Positions 61,708-64,000 of a stretch of 64,000 bases of DNA are shown here, piece after piece (the first letter of the stretch is position 1; every line of letters starts with the position of its first letter). The notes beneath the pieces are model-generated. The model did not search any database. It had not been told where the DNA came from and saw nothing but the letters and a program-made list of their open reading frames with translations. The DNA comes from CAWARU01 sp963784575 (GTDB lineage: Bacteria > Pseudomonadota > Gammaproteobacteria > UBA6186 > Azoamicaceae): NCBI GenBank assembly GCA_963784575.1, contig CAWARU010000001.1:2542001-2606000 (forward strand). The letters are read 5' to 3'. A program made the translations under genes and the position numbers.

Positions 61708-62565
61708 ATGAAAGAAGAAATAACAAAAAATATATTAAAACAAAACCAGAAATCAAAGTTGAAAAGTTTTGCTATTCTTGCCCTGTCACTGGTTACGGGA
61801 TCTGCAATTGCAGATCTACGTTATTACGAGCCAGGTTTCAATGGTGATCTTGGCCTTACAGGATATCATTACCACTATCGAGAATTAGATAGAAAGAATC
61901 GTTTCCTGATGCAAGACAGCGGTCCGCTCTATGGTATTTACTACAGTCTCGGGTATACCCCAGAATGCCAAGTGTTTCGATTTAGCTTGGAAGGATCTTA
62001 CAGCTTTGGCGATAATATTCGGTATCGTTCCAGGGATACCGGCAGTAATAATTCTGAAAAATATGCAATTTCCGAAATGCGCCTGCTGAGCTATTTTATG
62101 TTGCCCATGTCCAATGGCAATATGTTAGAACCTTATGTCGGTATCGCAGGCCGCTATGTGAGAAATGATGGTAACAATTCCCTGAGTTCAACAGGGCATT
62201 ATGGATATCTCAGAGAATCTCATTATAGTTATGTTCCTTTTGGCGTAAAATTAGTCACTCCTTTAGCAAGTGATATGCAATTGATAAGTCACGTAGAATA
62301 CGATTGGTTTTTGGGCGGCAGACAACGTAGTCATATCAATGGTGTGGTACATAATCTCCAAAAAAGAGGTATGGGTGCACGCGCTGGATTTGATCTCTAC
62401 ATCCCGTCTCAATTTGAATGCTTTGATTATCTCGTTGGTACTTTTGTGCGGTATTGGAATATCAAAGATTCTACTGTAAACAGAAGCACTGGTGGGCGTT
62501 TTGTTGGCTATGAGCCTCGGAACAAAACCTGGGAGTTTGGTTTTAGAGCAGGGTTAGTATTTTAG
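61708..62565 (+). CDS. Outer-membrane barrel protein, unknown
   Basis: 285 aa with a signal peptide after a basic start (hydrophobic ~21-35, cut near AIAD). It has many aromatic alternating strands (YYSLGYTPECQVFRFSLEGS, PYVGIAGRYVRNDG, WEFGFRAGLVF), ending with Phe. It follows the previous barrel gene behind a terminator, so it probably has its own promoter. AAAGGGAG precedes the ATG. No specific family recognised. Confidence 0.75.
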   Translation: MKEEITKNILKQNQKSKLKSFAILALSLVTGSAIADLRYYEPGFNGDLGLTGYHYHYRELDRKNRFLMQDSGPLYGIYYSLGYTPECQVFRFSLEGSYSFGDNIRYRSRDTGSNNSEKYAISEMRLLSYFMLPMSNGNMLEPYVGIAGRYVRNDGNNSLSSTGHYGYLRESHYSYVPFGVKLVTPLASDMQLISHVEYDWFLGGRQRSHINGVVHNLQKRGMGARAGFDLYIPSQFECFDYLVGTFVRYWNIKDSTVNRSTGGRFVGYEPRNKTWEFGFRAGLVF

Positions 62566-62594
62566 GCAACCGTTCAGGCTTTGCCATGGACACC

Positions 62595-62638
62595 AAATCC
62601 CCCCAGCCCCCCTTTTTAAAGGGGGGTTAGGGGGATTT
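62595..62638. terminator. Long inverted repeat, probable bidirectional terminator
   Basis: AAATCCCCC...CCCCCCTTT pairs with AAAGGGGGG...GGGGGATTT, with one internal mismatch region. It sits between convergent genes, 29 bases after the barrel gene and 5 bases from the hppA stop. The sequence is of a type dispersed in many bacterial genomes. Confidence 0.75.
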
Positions 62639-62643
62639 CGCTT

Positions 62644-64000
62644 TTAATGATGTGCAAGTATCGCCAACAGCAACAAGGCGACCAAGTTAATAATTTTAAT
62701 CATCGGATTGATTGCTGGGCCTGCCGTGTCTTTGTAGGGATCCCCGACTGTATCTCCGGTCACTGCGGCTTTATGTGCTTCAGAACCTTTACCGCCTAAG
62801 TGGCCATCTTCAATATATTTTTTAGCATTGTCCCAAGCGCCGCCGCCAGAAGTCATAGAAACAGCGACGAACAAGCCTGTTACGATGGTTCCTAACAGCA
62901 TGGCACCTAAGCAAGAGAATGCTGCTGCTTGGCCTCCGATCCAGTCAACAACAAAGTACAGCACAATAGGCGCGAGCACAGGTAAAAGAGATGGGATCAA
63001 CATTTCTCTGATAGCTGCCTTCGTAAGTAAATCCACCGCGGTACCATATTCTGGTCTTGCAGTGCCCTCCATGATACCTTTTATTTCACGGAATTGACGC
63101 CGTACTTCGACCACTACCGCAGCACCGGCTCGACCGACCGCCATCATACCGTAAGATGAAAATAAATAGGGTAATAAACCGCCGATGAATAATCCAACCA
63201 CAACAAAAGGATTTTGCAGGTTAAAATTCACATCCAAAGAAGGAAAATAATGTTTCAGATCTTCGGTATAACTTGCAAACAATACTAATGCAGCAAGTCC
63301 TGCAGAACCAATGGCATAGCCTTTGGTGATTGCTTTGGTGGTGTTCCCAACAGCATCCAAGGCGTCTGTCACGGTACGGACATCTTTGTGGAGATGGGAC
63401 ATTTCTGCAATGCCGCCTGCATTGTCAGTAACGGGACCATACGCATCCAGGGCTATGATCATACCCGCTAAAGCCAGCATGGTAGTTGCTGCAATCGCTA
63501 TACCGAAAAGACCTGCAAAATAGTAGCTAAAGAGAATGCCGGCACAAATTACCAAGACAGGGAGTGCCGTGGATTCCATGGAAACTGCTAATCCTTGGAT
63601 AATATTGGTGGCATGACCAGTCGTTGAAGCTTGTGCAACGCTTTTAACAGGTCTGAATGCAGTGGAGGTATAATATTCTGTGATCCATACCAGCAAGCCT
63701 GTCACAATTAAACCCGCTAAAGCACAATAAAGCAAATGATAGCCAGTCAAAACTCTATCAGCGATTTCAAAGCTGGTATTGATGCCAATGATTTGATAGG
63801 TAACCCAGACAATCAATAATCCTGAAATGATAGAAGCGGCTATCAAACCTTTATATAGGGCGGACATGATATTTTGTGTTCTACCTAAACGAACAAAGAA
63901 GGTGCCCACAATGGAACCCAAAATACAAACGCCTCCGATGCATAAGGGATAGAGTATCAGGGCATCTTTCAGGGAAGCTGGGGCTAAAATTGCGGCGAGA
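62644..64000 (-). CDS. hppA: Membrane-bound proton pyrophosphatase, C-terminal part
   Basis: At least 452 residues; the frame is open to the right edge, so the N-terminus is outside the window. Multi-helix membrane protein with family blocks DAYGPVTDNAGGIAEMSHL, GNTTKAITKGYAIGSAGLAA, SGGGAWDNAKKYIEDG and GDPYKDTAGPAINPMIKI. The Lys in GNTTKA marks the potassium-independent, proton-pumping class. It couples pyrophosphate hydrolysis to proton export across the inner membrane. Confidence 0.95.
   Translation of the reverse strand, partial: LAAILAPASLKDALILYPLCIGGVCILGSIVGTFFVRLGRTQNIMSALYKGLIAASIISGLLIVWVTYQIIGINTSFEIADRVLTGYHLLYCALAGLIVTGLLVWITEYYTSTAFRPVKSVAQASTTGHATNIIQGLAVSMESTALPVLVICAGILFSYYFAGLFGIAIAATTMLALAGMIIALDAYGPVTDNAGGIAEMSHLHKDVRTVTDALDAVGNTTKAITKGYAIGSAGLAALVLFASYTEDLKHYFPSLDVNFNLQNPFVVVGLFIGGLLPYLFSSYGMMAVGRAGAAVVVEVRRQFREIKGIMEGTARPEYGTAVDLLTKAAIREMLIPSLLPVLAPIVLYFVVDWIGGQAAAFSCLGAMLLGTIVTGLFVAVSMTSGGGAWDNAKKYIEDGHLGGKGSEAHKAAVTGDTVGDPYKDTAGPAINPMIKIINLVALLLLAILAHH

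Overview
The window looks like a chromosome segment of a host-associated, AT-rich gammaproteobacterium, most probably a Legionellales/Coxiellaceae-like intracellular bacterium. The reasons are an IS1111-type element, ankyrin-repeat proteins of effector type, tandem autotransporters, gammaproteobacterial neighbourhoods (hemX-hemY; LytTR regulator-hemC; SPOR protein-hslV-hslU; tolC-pcm-nudF; waaF-waaC-waaL-hldE) and dispersed palindromic repeats. The genus is an inference; no rRNA or tRNA gene was seen.

Left part (0-10.6 kb): a polymorphic toxin locus. A 633-aa coiled-coil protein precedes a 1805-aa giant protein whose last ~85 residues are a colicin E3-type 16S rRNase tip, followed by a matching Im3/cloacin-type immunity gene. 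Behind it lie two displaced cassettes: a short toxin-tip fragment with a HEAT-repeat protein, and a second E3-type tip with its own immunity gene. Each displaced tip begins directly after a 66-bp palindrome.

Middle left (10.6-17.9 kb): a repeat and mobile-element zone. It holds 23-bp tandem repeats, an IS1111-group element inserted inside one palindrome, two identical palindrome-RAYT-palindrome units (the RAYT transposase is decayed), and two paralogous ankyrin proteins. The region downstream of the IS transposase contains guide-like segments that match the observed target site and the element ends, so it probably encodes a bridge/seek RNA.

Middle (17.9-39.4 kb): an 887-aa Pro/Ala-rich protein of unknown function; hemX and hemY; a LysR regulator; a periplasmic rhodanese; a LytTR regulator with hemC; three tandem autotransporters (1155, 1202 and 1472 aa) with repetitive beta-helix-like passengers; and a lipoprotein alpha/beta hydrolase.

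Right part (39.4-64 kb): housekeeping and envelope genes. These are hslU (frameshifted) and hslV, a SPOR protein, epmB, small unknowns, an LPS inner-core cluster (waaF, waaC, waaL, a family 2 glycosyltransferase, hldE, and a frameshifted waaA), an FAD oxidoreductase, an aldo/keto reductase, a TolC-family protein, pcm, nudF, a divergent RimK-like protein with a retropepsin-like protease, two outer-membrane barrel proteins and the C-terminal part of a membrane pyrophosphatase. Three conserved genes (hslU, SPOR, waaA) each appear broken by one base, which could be sequence error or gene decay. All assignments come from reading the sequence and from remembered family features; no database search was run.
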